From assembly GCF_003332305.1 (NCBI RefSeq), contig NZ_QOIO01000025.1:27992-91991 (forward strand): a stretch of 64,000 nt of DNA. Direction: 5' to 3'. The notes under the pieces were generated by a model, which ran no database searches, was not told the DNA's origin, and saw only the letters and a program-made list of their open reading frames with translations. Source of the DNA: Microvirga aerophila. GTDB lineage: Bacteria > Pseudomonadota > Alphaproteobacteria > Rhizobiales > Beijerinckiaceae. Positions 45,749 through 55,808 of the stretch are shown here, piece after piece (positions within the stretch are counted from its first letter, which is position 1; every line of letters starts with the position of its first letter). The translations under genes and the position numbers were made by a program.

Positions 45749-47182
45749 TCACATGACCAAGCTCCAGAACGAGCTTTTGCGGCCATGGTGGGCTTTGAGG
45801 CGTTTCACATAGGCCTCATGAGCCTCGAACCTCCCGAAATCTTCGATCCGGCCAGCAAGGTTTTCGCACTCCTCAAGGTGGCGAGCGGCGTGCTGATACC
45901 GCTTGGTCCGGTTGTACTCTAGGGCAAAGTCGATCAAAGCCCGGCGGATAACGGTGGCAGCAAGAGGGTGCTTGGCTTCCAGCACAGCCGCGGCCGGTGC
46001 TAGGATCTCGTAGAAGTCGCCATTGAGTTCGTCGGCACGGCTGAGCACGAAGTGGGAGGCTTGGTCCAGCGCCGGCCAGGTCACCACAAATCCCAATGCA
46101 TGGTGCACACTCGGATGCTCAAGCGCGTGAGCGATGGCCCGCTCCTCGGCCTCAAGATCCTCAAAGTCGGGCAGGCGCTTGAGATAGGAGCGCAGGTGCT
46201 CCGGGTGGAGCGAGCGCTCGAAGCAGGCCCAGCGAAACGCCTGCGCCTCATCCGCTCGGCCGAGGGCCTCGAGAACCTCAATCCGGGTTTGCTCCCATTC
46301 AACAGGGATCCAGCCGGGCCGGTCCTGATCGATGGCATTGATGGCAGTCCAGGCCTCGTCAGCGCGGCCTGCAGCCAAGAGCCGTTGCGCGATCTCTACA
46401 GCGACACTTGGAACGTCTCGTGCCTTCTCACTTTGCTGGGCGATGAAGGCGTCCACATCCCCCTGCGCATCTGCAATCGCCTCCAGCGCCATTCGAACAA
46501 CGCTGCTGCGATGGCGCTCAGCCAGATCATCGGCGTATGAGGCACCACCCATACCCCAGCCGACAACCTTCCGGTCTTCAGCACGAGGTTTCTGCCGCGG
46601 CTCCTGTGACAGTTTGAGGATGAGCTGCTTGAGATGGTCGAGGCCTGTTGAGCCGAGTGCTGGAGCCAGAACCTCGATCAGGCCGTCATACTGACCATAC
46701 TCGTTCTCGATCAAAGCACGGTAAGCCTGCTCCGCCAGCAGGTTGGGGGCGGCATCCGCTGAGTTGGTAATGTCACCCAGATCACGGCAGGCGGCCTGAA
46801 AGACCACAATCACGCTTCCACTGCTGTCATCACATCGACCGAAGATTGGGTTAGCAAGCGCCATGAAGCGCCAGAGAAGGTCCAGCGCTTCGGCCGCATC
46901 GACTTTGGCTACCTGACTGATGGCCCGTCTCTGGGTCTCAAGATCCGCAACAAGGGCTTTGCGCTGGCGCCAATCGACGAAGGAGCGGGATCGGGCAATG
47001 GCGGTCAGGCGCTTGCGGATCTCCTGCGCCATGTCGGCAGGGCTGGCGGCGCCGGCCAGTTCCAACCGCAGGCGGCGTTGGGCTGCTGCATTGCCCCGGC
47101 TGATCTCAATCAGCAGCTCAGCCAGGCGCTCGGCTCCAAGCGCCTCGAGGTTCTTCGCGTTCAGCGTCTTGCGTGAAGCCAT
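45749..47182 (-). CDS. DUF6880 family protein
   Basis: A 477-aa all-helical protein opening MASRKTLNAKNLEALGAERL, as in DUF6880 members of Methylobacterium and Rhizobium. Helical repeats of a TPR/HEAT-like kind follow (ALGRADEAQAFRWACFERSL). It is probably a cytoplasmic scaffold. No catalytic site is visible. Confidence 0.75.
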   Translation of the reverse strand: MASRKTLNAKNLEALGAERLAELLIEISRGNAAAQRRLRLELAGAASPADMAQEIRKRLTAIARSRSFVDWRQRKALVADLETQRRAISQVAKVDAAEALDLLWRFMALANPIFGRCDDSSGSVIVVFQAACRDLGDITNSADAAPNLLAEQAYRALIENEYGQYDGLIEVLAPALGSTGLDHLKQLILKLSQEPRQKPRAEDRKVVGWGMGGASYADDLAERHRSSVVRMALEAIADAQGDVDAFIAQQSEKARDVPSVAVEIAQRLLAAGRADEAWTAINAIDQDRPGWIPVEWEQTRIEVLEALGRADEAQAFRWACFERSLHPEHLRSYLKRLPDFEDLEAEERAIAHALEHPSVHHALGFVVTWPALDQASHFVLSRADELNGDFYEILAPAAAVLEAKHPLAATVIRRALIDFALEYNRTKRYQHAARHLEECENLAGRIEDFGRFEAHEAYVKRLKAHHGRKSSFWSLVM

Positions 47183-47484
47183 GTCGCATCCTGAGTGCGT
47201 CCAGGGCTCTCATTTATGAGTCCTCCCTCCCAGGATCAATCCATAGTCTATTGTAACAATTACGACCACATACCTTCTGACGAGAAGTCCAAGGCGAGAG
47301 AAAATTTAACCGATACAAGCTTGAGCCATCAGCCGACCTATCGCGCCATTGTATCTTAACGGTTCAGCCACCATGATTGACCTATCGTCAGGCATATAGG
47401 CGCCGGTCTCGTGAGCGCCACCACCCATCTATTCCGATCCAGATGGTTGTCTCCACCCATGGTCTTACTGCTCCGGGAGCTTCG
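47183..47484. other. AT-rich divergent promoter region
   Basis: Between divergent genes. The centre (about 47,230-47,360) has notably low GC, as expected for promoters; no precise site is assigned. Confidence 0.4.
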
Positions 47485-47958
47485 ATGTTTCAGGCCTTCA
47501 CGCGAACTCTCCCCCGCCGGTACCAAGCCGCCGTGGTGGTCTTGGGATTGGGCGCTGTCGCTGGATGGGGCCTGCTTTCTGAATCACGTGGGTTGACGGC
47601 GGAGCCTGAACGTCAGTCGTCGGCGCCGGCTGCCGAAGTTCCAGCAGGTCAGAGGCTGACACTGCCCGACCGGGATAAAGCTCAAAGTCAAACGACTGAA
47701 GTCCTAGGTCCCAGCATGTCACCGGGTTTTGGCCAGAAAGAGATCGCTCGCTTGGCCCAAGAGAAGGTCCTGGTTCAGCCCAAGCCAGTCATGGCTCGCC
47801 CTGCGCCTCAACCTGTCTCATCTGCAGGTCGTCAGCCGCAGGCCGGAACTCGCCAAGCTGGCTTGATTGCGCGCAAACCACCAACTCCGCCACAGGCACC
47901 GGCACGTCGCGTCAGCACAGCGAAAGCGGAGGCTGCACCCGGTGAGAGCAAGCGCTGA
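47485..47958 (+). CDS. Membrane-anchored Pro/Gln-rich hypothetical protein
   Basis: A 157-aa protein from ATG 47485 (GGGAG site). One TM segment (YQAAVVVLGLGAVAGWGLL) near the N-terminus, then a long disordered periplasmic or cytoplasmic part rich in Pro, Ala, Gln and Arg. No domain is recognised. Confidence 0.6.
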   Translation: MFQAFTRTLPRRYQAAVVVLGLGAVAGWGLLSESRGLTAEPERQSSAPAAEVPAGQRLTLPDRDKAQSQTTEVLGPSMSPGFGQKEIARLAQEKVLVQPKPVMARPAPQPVSSAGRQPQAGTRQAGLIARKPPTPPQAPARRVSTAKAEAAPGESKR

Positions 47959-48384
47959 GCAAAGGCGAAGGCGCGGTGCGAACCCGGAGTGAATGCCTTG
48001 CCCGCTTGGCTTTTGGCCCTGCATTGATCCAGACACAGTCGACACGTGTTGCTTCTGGCTCACCTTGCGCACTACACGCGGCGCCTCGTCATCGATCCAG
48101 TATCAAGTGTGAGGAAGGCCTACGTGGCGACCGGCGAGCGCGCCTGGGGATCCTCAACAGACCGGCAACAGGCGAGGCGATGGCCGATCTCATTACCGAT
48201 GGCCAGGCCGCACGATCGATCTGGCACCTGTTGATCCTAGCCGGCTCCGCTCATCAGGGCACGTCTAATTGAAGTGGGATCAGCCCTGCTGTCAGCTGTA
48301 GCGCAATTAAGCGGGTGGAGCGGCACACGCCATGATGGGTCTTCGTACCGGGGACGGGCATTCTCCCGCACCCTCGCATGCCGT
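47959..48384. other. Gap without a supported gene
   Basis: Only short frames on both strands; no family resemblance. Confidence 0.35.
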
Positions 48385-48576
48385 TCAGGCAGAATGCCGA
48401 CCAGCCGGGTTCGAGCCATAGCCTGTGTGCCATTCCCCACGCCAGGTTCGAAAGAACACCTCCCGCGGGATACCCTCCTTCGTGGCAAGGGTCGCGACCG
48501 ACCGCACAATGAACACAAGAGACTGGTTGGTCGCCAGGAGCTCCGCCGTGAGGTCTTCCTGTTCTTCATTTGTCAT
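48385..48576 (-). CDS. Small hypothetical protein
   Basis: A 63-aa protein, ATG 48574-48576 with GGAG six bases upstream. It starts MTNEEQEDLTAELLATNQSL and is helical in its first half. The upstream frame to 48909 is not credible. Family unknown. Confidence 0.5.
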   Translation of the reverse strand: MTNEEQEDLTAELLATNQSLVFIVRSVATLATKEGIPREVFFRTWRGEWHTGYGSNPAGRHSA

Positions 48577-49016
48577 GCCAACTCCGCTGGTACGCACCTG
48601 TACAGGATCGCTCAATCCCTGATGGAGGGCGAGCCTGATTGTGCAGCAAGTTGGGTGAGCGCTCTCAGGGTATATGGAAGGGCAGGGCGAATTCGGGGAC
48701 AGCGCAAGCATAGCTCCCAATGGCACGGTAATGTCGTATGTAGGGCGGCATATCACACCGGCTCGGCTACAGATGACGACTAGCTTCGCCAGGACGCCAT
48801 GCAGAAGTTCAGCGCTCGACCAACCCGACTGATCAACCGGATCGATGAGGTGCATGACGCGGAATCGAACATGACAAGCGCCAACAGCAGCCGACATCAT
48901 GAGAACCATGACTAGCCGTTGAGCCGAACGCTCAGGCTCGGCTGCTCTTGTGGTGTCATCTGATGAGGCTCCCGCCAGTTATCGCTGGTGGGGCTGAATA
49001 GGCTCAAAAGACCAAA
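48577..49016. other. Gap without a supported gene
   Basis: No frame with a ribosome site or recognisable motif, and no strong hairpin. Confidence 0.35.
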
Positions 49017-49631
49017 CTACTGAATAAGGGAGGCGACGTGGGTTCTCAATGCCTGAAGGGTCGCAGGTCCAAGTTTGCCTGTGACAGGAAGACCTTTGGC
49101 TCGCTCAAACGCCTCAACGGCTTTGCGGGTCGAGGGGCCTAAAGACCCGTCAGCTTTCAGTGTTCCATACCCGAAGTCCACAAGCGCTTCCTGCGCCGTG
49201 CGGATCTCCTGCTTGGAACGACGAACAGCTGACGTCATGCTGACCGTAGGACTTTCCGTCATAGCTGCAGCCTGATCAGACGGTCCGGTGAACTGAAGGC
49301 GGGTTTGCTCAACCGCCTGACTAACGTTCGCCCGCAGAGAATCCAGCTGCTGGAGCTCTTCGGTTGCTGCTTCGATCCGCACCAGGATAGTGTTCAGATC
49401 CTGGCCGGCTAGAGTTTTCTGATCATTTGCTCTCACCAGCCGATCGCGCTCTGCGGTAACAGTCTCGATCTGCTGCCGAAGCTGTGAGTTTTCACTCTGG
49501 AGAGTGTGCTCCTCAGATCCTATAGAAAGGACGGAGTACACGAATAGGCCCCAGCCGATTGCCGTAGCAACCAGGAGGCCTATGCCCGTTGCATCGAGCT
49601 GAAGCCTGACTTGGTTTCTCACATAACTCAT
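49017..49631 (-). CDS. Membrane protein with coiled coil and peptidoglycan-binding domain
   Basis: A 204-aa protein. A TM segment (GIGLLVATAIGWGLFVYSVL) near residue 17 is followed by a coiled coil (about 45-110) and a C-terminal PG_binding_1 domain: QEALVDFGYGTLKADGSLGP then STRKAVEAFERAKGLPVTGK. It likely links the inner membrane to the cell wall. It could be a scaffold or regulator of envelope enzymes. Confidence 0.8.
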   Translation of the reverse strand: MSYVRNQVRLQLDATGIGLLVATAIGWGLFVYSVLSIGSEEHTLQSENSQLRQQIETVTAERDRLVRANDQKTLAGQDLNTILVRIEAATEELQQLDSLRANVSQAVEQTRLQFTGPSDQAAAMTESPTVSMTSAVRRSKQEIRTAQEALVDFGYGTLKADGSLGPSTRKAVEAFERAKGLPVTGKLGPATLQALRTHVASLIQ

Positions 49632-49856
49632 GAGCGTACTCGCGAATTGTTAGCTGAATTTCTGAGCGCGTTGTGTGCTCACATCAGCTCCGCATTGGGT
49701 CGAGCTTGTGACGCAATTGGGACAGTGCGAGGTCTTTGGCTACGCATGGTTAATCGAACGTAACCTGAAGAGGTTGATAGCCGGTGGCAGACTGTATGCT
49801 GGAGAATGCGCTGAAGTGGCTCGTATAGCGACGCGCTGTTCTATGAGGCCGATGAT

Positions 49857-50276
49857 CTAACGCGTGATCTCAAATCTGTTCGCGATAGGCTGGGACCGCA
49901 CCCCTTCATTCGACGTATGAACATCCTCTGGTGGGGGCTCGATCGGGCTCGGGTAGACGTTCGGGCGAGGTGCTCGATCCACCCAAGGTTCTGCGGTCTC
50001 TATCTCACCTGTTGGACCACAGATACGATCCCGCCTGATAACCTCCTCACCAAAGCTGTTGATCCGCCGTCTGGTGACTGTTCTACATCTCTCAGCCTCG
50101 ATGCCGCGAGAAGGATCTGCGTAAAGATTTCGCTCATAGGTCTGCTCAGTCCCGCCATAGCGGTCGTACTGATACTCGCTGTAGGAGACCTCAGTCCCGG
50201 TAACGCACCCACCGAGCAATGTTGCCACTGCGATCAAAGTGGCAGAGGGACTGACCCGTTTGGACCAGCTCAACAT
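49857..50276 (-). CDS. Small lipoprotein of unknown function
   Basis: A 139-aa protein from ATG 50274-50276 (GGGAGGC site). Signal peptide ends in lipobox LGGC. The mature part is rich in Tyr, Arg and Pro (SEYQYDRYGGTEQTYERNLY) with two cysteines. Probably an outer membrane or periplasmic lipoprotein. Confidence 0.7.
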   Translation of the reverse strand: MLSWSKRVSPSATLIAVATLLGGCVTGTEVSYSEYQYDRYGGTEQTYERNLYADPSRGIEAERCRTVTRRRINSFGEEVIRRDRICGPTGEIETAEPWVDRAPRPNVYPSPIEPPPEDVHTSNEGVRSQPIANRFEITR

Positions 50277-50432
50277 GGGAGCCTCCCTGTGTTCACCGGC
50301 GACGGTGACAGGCACCGTCCAGCATTAACAGGGAGGGTCGGGCGGCACCCGTGAACCGTATCTGAACAGCTCAGCTTTCTGCATCCTTTAGGTAAACGAG
50401 CCTGTGGATGGAGATCATCACCTCAGGGATCG

Positions 50433-50918
50433 TTATGAGTTTATCGCCGCTCCAGGGCACTTTCCGTCGATTCCACCTCCTGCCGCGGCCCTCACGGCTT
50501 CCCAATTGGCGAGGCTATCCACCCGCTCGTTTTCGGGGTGGCCCGCGTGACCCTTCACCCACTTCCATGTGATCTTCCGGCCAATCATCAGGGCATCCAT
50601 CTGCATCCATAGATCCTGGTTCATGACCGGCTTGCCGTCAGCCTTGCACCACCCTTTGGCCTTCCACCCACGGAGCCACTCGGTCGCGCCCTTAATCACG
50701 TACTAGCTGTCGCTGTGGATCACGATAGGCAGACCCTGAGGAACAGCCCCAAGAGCTTTGATGGCTGCTGTCATTTCCATCTTGTTGTTCGTTGTGGAGC
50801 GATCTCGGCCAACGATAATCTGCTCTTCACCTGCAATGGTGATCACTGCAGCGTATCCGCCAGGGCCAGGGTTTCCCAGGCATGCGCCGTCCGTGAAGAT
50901 AATGGCTTGGTTGGTCAT
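50433..50918 (-). pseudogene. rnhA: Ribonuclease HI broken by one in-frame amber codon
   Basis: The frame from ATG 50918 reads IFTDGACLGNPGPGGYAAVI, TNNKMEMTAAIKAL and PIVIHSDS, then TAG (50703-50705), then continues in the same frame [18 protein letters not shown] and [14 protein letters not shown]. All catalytic residues (two Asp, Glu, the second-half His and Asp) are present. Intact homologues have Gln before YVIKG, so CAG to TAG is the likely change. The protein would be cut to 71 aa without suppression. Confidence 0.9.
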
Positions 50919-51171
50919 ATGGATCTCTCGATAGGTTCGTTAGGCAATGGATTGTCCCAGTGAGCAAACTGGAAGGGAGCATAGAGCAGGGGAGGGTTTA
51001 AGATCCCCTGACCGGACGCCAGCAATTCACAGAAGGGCTATCGCCAAATGACAAGGCTTGTCGGGAGGAGCCTCAAGCGGCTTCTGTCACGTGGGGCAGT
51101 GAGACTATTTTTCAGCCAGTCACAGTCTTTGGTGGCGTCGTCAAATTCATAGGGTTTTCTGAGGGGACGTA
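50919..51171. other. Divergent intergenic region
   Basis: Between the RNase HI remnant and the nuclease-like gene; presumed promoters, no site assigned. Confidence 0.35.
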
Positions 51172-51762
51172 ATGCACGATCAGACGAGGGAGCTTCGCGA
51201 ACTCATCGCACAACTCCGGCCCGCTCAGGGGGCTCGTTCAACCACGCGCGAGTACCGCAACTTGGACGAACAGAATGATGCGAGGACAGTCTTGGAGGCA
51301 GCTGGCATTCAGTTCACGAACCTACGTCACAGAGGCGAAGGGAGAGACCCACCTGATTGTAAAGTGGAGATCAATGGTGTTCGTTGTGGAATCGAACTGA
51401 CTGACTTCGTCCATAGGAAGTCGCTGAAGAAGTCCATCAAGGCCCACAAGGCAGATAGCCGGCATCGCTATTTTCATGAGTGGACCCGCGAGGGGCTCCT
51501 TAATCAACTCCGAGAGGAGATTGCGAAGAAAGACCAGCCTAGGGATCTGAAGGATGGTCCATGGCAGCGATATTTCCCCATTTTCTGGACAGGAGAGATG
51601 CACCTGGGAATCGAGGAATTGGCGGAGTTCTTCGATGGTATTGTGTTTGAGTGCGACCTCATCACAGATGCATTCATGGGCTTGGACTACCACTCAGGGC
51701 GGGGATACCCAGCTATTCGCATTCCAGTGGTCAGCAGGACGGCGGCCTTCCGATCACTATGA
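51172..51762 (+). CDS. Possible PD-(D/E)XK nuclease-like orphan protein
   Basis: A 196-aa protein. RDPPDCKVEINGVRCGIELT resembles the nuclease core: Asp62 and Glu75, with the usual Lys replaced by Thr77. It begins with a helical region and continues with predicted alpha/beta structure. Such orphan genes often turn out to be defence or toxin nucleases, but this is inference. The last ten residues may come from a shifted frame. No neighbour shares its strand within 600 bp. Confidence 0.5.
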   Translation: MHDQTRELRELIAQLRPAQGARSTTREYRNLDEQNDARTVLEAAGIQFTNLRHRGEGRDPPDCKVEINGVRCGIELTDFVHRKSLKKSIKAHKADSRHRYFHEWTREGLLNQLREEIAKKDQPRDLKDGPWQRYFPIFWTGEMHLGIEELAEFFDGIVFECDLITDAFMGLDYHSGRGYPAIRIPVVSRTAAFRSL

Positions 51763-52370
51763 GTCGTTAAGGCGAGGAGCTACTTGGGTTGCTTTGAAGA
51801 TGAGAGGGTGGACAGCAATACATCCGATTGGAATTCATGTCCGTGAGCAAGAATACTTTTGCACAACAAGCGCTCGCAGGGCAGTTCTAGCTGGGGCCAT
51901 CTGTCAAGGTTGATCTTCAACGATCAAGTTTGGCCGACGCCGGGTGGTCAGTGGTCATTCAAGCGCTTCAGTGTCTCCAAGAGCCGCGTGCCAACCTCTA
52001 TGGCTTGCTCTGCTGCTCACATGCTGCGCAAGAGACTGGACAAGTACGCCCGCAGTTCGCAGCTATGTGAGGCCTGCGGGTGGAGTAGCCTACTTTCTGT
52101 CCTCACCGAAACTTCGCGACCGAACCTGCGTGAGAGGTATCGTGTGGGCGACATACTCCTTAAAGCCCCATACATCTGAATGGCCAAAGTCCGGGATGAG
52201 TCAAAGTGTAACGTAGAGCGGATTGAAAGAACGTCCGCTCACGCCGCAATCCAGATAAAGTCAGCCCAGTGCCAAGGGCGGACCTTTACCCAACGCGCAT
52301 CTCGTACTGCCTGTCCTCCTGAAACGTGGTTGGAACAGGTGTTTAAATGACAGTCCTGCGGTGCTGCCGT
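51763..52370. other. Gap without a supported gene
   Basis: 608 bp with short plus-strand frames only; no motif seen. The left part may be a continuation of the nuclease-like gene in another frame. Confidence 0.35.
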
Positions 52371-53459
52371 TCAAGCAGTCTCCTGGCTCCCGATCGGGTG
52401 GACCGGCATGGTCTGAGGGGCACCTAGCCGGAGACAGCGAAAGACTGACACTGCGCCCTTGCCTCGCAATGTGATCATTCCAAGCGGTTCCGCATCGGCT
52501 CGGCCTCTGATCTGACTCCAAGCCGGCTCGCTCAGGTGGACGTAGCCGCTCTGCCCAACGGTAACAAGCCGCGCCGCGACGTTCACGGTGTCACCCCAGA
52601 GATCGAAGCTAAACTTACTCCGGCCAACTACTCCGGCGACCACTGGCCCAAGGTGCAGGCCGCATCGGAGCTCCCAGCTGGCAGGTCCGATGCGCGCCGC
52701 CTGTATCATGTCAAAAGCGCAGGAGAGCCCAGCCATGACCGGGTCCGAATGCGGGAGCAAAAGATTGCCAGTGGCTAGAAACGCGTCGCCGACCGTCTTT
52801 ATCTTTTCCATGCCATAGCGGGCGGTGAGCTCCTCAAACTCCTCGACCAAGTGCTGCAGGTGCCGGATCACGGTCTCTGGTGGATGTTGGTCGCAGTAGG
52901 CGGTGAAGTCGGAGATGTCGCAGAACAGCACAGCAACCCCTGGGTACCGCCGCGGCTCCACGCCGCCGGTTGCCTCCAGCTCGGCCACCGCCGGGCTCGG
53001 GAGGATCGCATGTAGCAAGTCGCTGAGGCGTCCCCGCTGGTGTTCGATCTGCGCCGAGTGGGCCCTTTCCTGATCACGGAGGTGCTTCTTCTCCAGGCTT
53101 GCTCTGACCCTAGCCCGGAGCAACACCTTGTTGAAGGGCTTAGGCAGATAGTCTTCCGCCCCGAGCTCGATGCAGTGAACCACACGGTCGAGGTCGCTCG
53201 CCGCCGAGATCATGATGACAGGGACGTGCCTCAGGAGCGGATTCTCTTTGATCGCGGTCAGGACTGCAATGCCGTCCAGGCCGGGCATCATTACGTCAAG
53301 AAGGACGAGGTCGAACGGGCTCTGGGAAAGCAGCGCGAGCGCGTCCTGGCCGTTGCTCGCCGTCGTGACGTTTGCGTAGCCTTCTCGCGCGAGGCGTTGG
53401 ACCAGCGTGAACTGGTTGTTGTCATCATCATCGACGACAAGGATGGCGGCATCGTTCAT
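52371..53459 (-). CDS. Response regulator - class III cyclase fusion
   Basis: A 362-aa protein. Receiver domain at 1-125 (VVDDDDNNQF, phospho-Asp in LVLLDVMMPGLDG, YLPKPF) is joined by a coiled coil to a cyclase at 170-340: AVLFCDISDFTAYCDQ, EKIKTVGDAFLATGN and FDLWGDTVNVAARLV, keeping the metal Asp, substrate Lys and Asp and the Asn-x3-Arg. It should make cAMP on phosphorylation. Its start overlaps the stop of the upstream receiver gene by four bases. Confidence 0.93.
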   Translation of the reverse strand: MNDAAILVVDDDDNNQFTLVQRLAREGYANVTTASNGQDALALLSQSPFDLVLLDVMMPGLDGIAVLTAIKENPLLRHVPVIMISAASDLDRVVHCIELGAEDYLPKPFNKVLLRARVRASLEKKHLRDQERAHSAQIEHQRGRLSDLLHAILPSPAVAELEATGGVEPRRYPGVAVLFCDISDFTAYCDQHPPETVIRHLQHLVEEFEELTARYGMEKIKTVGDAFLATGNLLLPHSDPVMAGLSCAFDMIQAARIGPASWELRCGLHLGPVVAGVVGRSKFSFDLWGDTVNVAARLVTVGQSGYVHLSEPAWSQIRGRADAEPLGMITLRGKGAVSVFRCLRLGAPQTMPVHPIGSQETA

Positions 53460-53833
53460 GGCGCGTCCTCAGCCGGGAGCAGCGCCCTGATTTTCATCAG
53501 GAGCCTCGTCCATTCCACCGGCTTGACGTCATACTCATCGCAGCCCGCCTCAAGTGCCTGCGTTCTGTCGTTCGACATGGCATGGGCGGACAGCGCGATC
53601 ACTGGGATATGGCTTGTGGCGCCATCCGACTTGAGCCGGCGGGACGCCTCCCATCCATCCATAACAGGCAGACCCAGGTCCATTACGATTAAATCCGGGC
53701 ACTCGGCCTTGGCAATCTCGACACCGCTTGCCCCGTCCCGTGCAATCAGCACGTCAAAGCCCTGCCGCCTGAGCCGGTTCTGCAACATGTAGATGTTGTC
53801 ATCATTGTCCTCGACGTAAAGGATGCGCGCCAT
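53456..53833 (-). CDS. Single-domain response regulator (DivK-like)
   Basis: A 125-aa receiver with ILYVEDNDDNIYML, phospho-Asp in LIVMDLGLPVMDGW, VIALSAHAM and CDEYDVKPVE with Lys. It starts 10 bp after the kinase gene ends and overlaps the cyclase-fusion gene by four bases. It is likely a shuttle between the kinase and the cyclase or another target. Confidence 0.92.
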   Translation of the reverse strand: MARILYVEDNDDNIYMLQNRLRRQGFDVLIARDGASGVEIAKAECPDLIVMDLGLPVMDGWEASRRLKSDGATSHIPVIALSAHAMSNDRTQALEAGCDEYDVKPVEWTRLLMKIRALLPAEDAP

Positions 53834-53843
53834 GTTCCGCCCC

Positions 53844-55757
53844 TTAGGCTGCCACTGCCTGGACCGGCGTGTCCGCCGGCAGTCGCACTATGAACTCGGA
53901 TCCTTTCCCTTTCTCACTCGTCGCCTCGATCTCGCCGCCCATGAGCGTGACCAGTCGCCTGCTGATGGCGAGGCCCAGCCCGGTGCCACCATACTTCCGG
54001 TGCTTCGCGGCCCCGGCTTGATGGAATTCCTGGAAAAGGCGTGGCAGCTGATCCGCGTCGATCCCCATGCCGGTGTCGCGCACCCGGAGCTCGACTTGCT
54101 GTCCGTCTCGCCTGGCAAAGAGTGTGACCTCCCCTCTTTCGGTGAACTTGCACGCATTCGAGAGGAGGTTGAGAAGGACCTGCCGCAGGCGCATTGGGTC
54201 GAGCACCGCCCGTCCAAGGTCTGTCTGCGCCTCTAGCCTGAGCTGGTTCGCGTGCTTCTCCGCCAGGGGCTTTGCAGTGTCGACGACGTCGTCCAGCAGC
54301 GGGCGAAGGTCGATATCCTCAGGTTGAAGCTCGAGCTTGCCGGCCTCGATCTTCGCGAGGTCAAGAATCTCGTTGATCAGCTGGAGCAGGAGCTTGCCCG
54401 CCCGCAACACGCGCCCGAGCGGCTCGTCAAGGTGCGTGTCGCCGTCGATCTCAGCGTCCTCCTTCAGCATCTCCGTTATTCCAATGATCGCGTTGAGCGG
54501 GGTACGCAGCTCGTGACTCATGCTGGCGAGGAAGTCGGACTTGGCCCGGCTGGCCGTCTCGGCCAGCTCCTTAGCTGCCCGCAGCTCGCTTTCCACCTGC
54601 TTGAGGTCGGTGAGGTCGAAGTAGGTGAGCATCCGTCCACCGTCCGGGAGCGCCACAACCTCGTACTGCAGCACGCGTCCATCCGGTCGATGCCATTCCC
54701 TCGGAGGCACGTCGGCGGCTTGGATCTCAGCAAGCCTTCGATCGACATAGGACTGCCACTGTTCATCCGACACGCCGTGCAGGCCACTGGACCGGAGTGC
54801 CCCCAGCAGGTCCTCAACCCCAACATGCGGGCGCAGCACATCTTGAGGGACACTCCAGAGGTCGCGGAAGGCGCGATTGAACATCCGCACCCGGAGGTCC
54901 GGGTCGAGGATCAGCACCCCGTAGTCGATGGTGTCGAGCACCACTTGGCGCTCGCGCAGGCTCTGCTCCTCGATCTCGACAGCCGTGTCACGAAAGACCG
55001 ACAGAGCCTTGGCCATCGCGGCGATTTCATCTTTGCCATGGGAATCCGGCAGCGGGGTCCTCAGGTTGCCCGCGGCGATGGCCAGCATGCTGCGGCTCAG
55101 AGCGACCAGCCGTCCGGCGAGATGCCGGTCGGCGTAGAGCCACGCGAACGCCAGAAGGAATGAGATAGCCAAGCCGCCGATGACGATCCCAGCAATGACC
55201 GGCCGGTCATGGATCGTTCTCTCATGGTCGACGGCCTCCTGCAGTTCGCGTCGAAGCCCCACGGCCATTGAGTTGAGTGCTCCCTCGAGGGCAAGGAGCG
55301 CCCGGTCCGCGTAGATGACGCCTTGGATGAGGCCGTTGATGTCTCCGTTGGCGAGAGCGGCGAGTTCCTCCGAGCGGGCATGGTCTTGGCGCGCTTGGTC
55401 GAGGGCGGCACGGAGAGCTTGGAGTTGCTGCGCGTCGATCTGTCGGGCGGCGCTTGCGCTCGTGACTGCGCCGACCGCGCGGTCCAGCCTGTCCCACAGT
55501 TCGTGCCGCAGCGAGCGGCTGCCCAACAACGTTGCTTGGCCGGCGACTGCTCCCGATGGCAGCTTCCTGACCTCCTGTCGCAGCTTGCCAACGAGATCCA
55601 GCGCGTCGAAGTCTGCCTCGATAGCCTCGTGAGCCGACGCAATGAAGCTTGCAGCGCTCTGAAGCTCTCGGACGAAGTAATTGACTGCTATCACCTGGAC
55701 GACCAGCAGGCCGATCGGCACCGACATCGCCAAAAGAATTTTGTTACGAATACGCAT
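53844..55757 (-). CDS. Membrane histidine kinase with HAMP and PAS domains
   Basis: A 637-aa kinase. TM1 (about 7-29), a mostly helical periplasmic part (30-185), TM2 (186-208), HAMP (208-262), a PAS domain (268-385; FDLTDLKQVESEL at its end), HisKA with SMSHELRTPLNAIIG near 413, and HATPase_c with LLSNACKFTERG, RVRDTGMGIDADQLP and KYGGTGLGLAISRRLVTLMG. No receiver domain is attached. It is the second gene in a four-gene operon after a solute-binding protein. Confidence 0.93.
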   Translation of the reverse strand: MRIRNKILLAMSVPIGLLVVQVIAVNYFVRELQSAASFIASAHEAIEADFDALDLVGKLRQEVRKLPSGAVAGQATLLGSRSLRHELWDRLDRAVGAVTSASAARQIDAQQLQALRAALDQARQDHARSEELAALANGDINGLIQGVIYADRALLALEGALNSMAVGLRRELQEAVDHERTIHDRPVIAGIVIGGLAISFLLAFAWLYADRHLAGRLVALSRSMLAIAAGNLRTPLPDSHGKDEIAAMAKALSVFRDTAVEIEEQSLRERQVVLDTIDYGVLILDPDLRVRMFNRAFRDLWSVPQDVLRPHVGVEDLLGALRSSGLHGVSDEQWQSYVDRRLAEIQAADVPPREWHRPDGRVLQYEVVALPDGGRMLTYFDLTDLKQVESELRAAKELAETASRAKSDFLASMSHELRTPLNAIIGITEMLKEDAEIDGDTHLDEPLGRVLRAGKLLLQLINEILDLAKIEAGKLELQPEDIDLRPLLDDVVDTAKPLAEKHANQLRLEAQTDLGRAVLDPMRLRQVLLNLLSNACKFTERGEVTLFARRDGQQVELRVRDTGMGIDADQLPRLFQEFHQAGAAKHRKYGGTGLGLAISRRLVTLMGGEIEATSEKGKGSEFIVRLPADTPVQAVAA

Positions 55758-55808
55758 ACGGACCTTCCTACCGGTCGACCATCGCCGTCTCCTACCACCA
55801 CGGCGTCG

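Noticed and set aside
48274..48783. 169-codon plus-strand frame
   Set aside because: Overlaps the better supported small minus-strand gene at 48385-48576, has no ribosome site and no recognisable motif.
51859..52179. 106-codon plus-strand frame after the nuclease-like gene
   Set aside because: Composition rich in Ser, Arg and Trp with no motif; treated as non-coding.
54252..55163. Plus-strand frame of 303 codons
   Set aside because: Antisense to the histidine kinase; no family resemblance.
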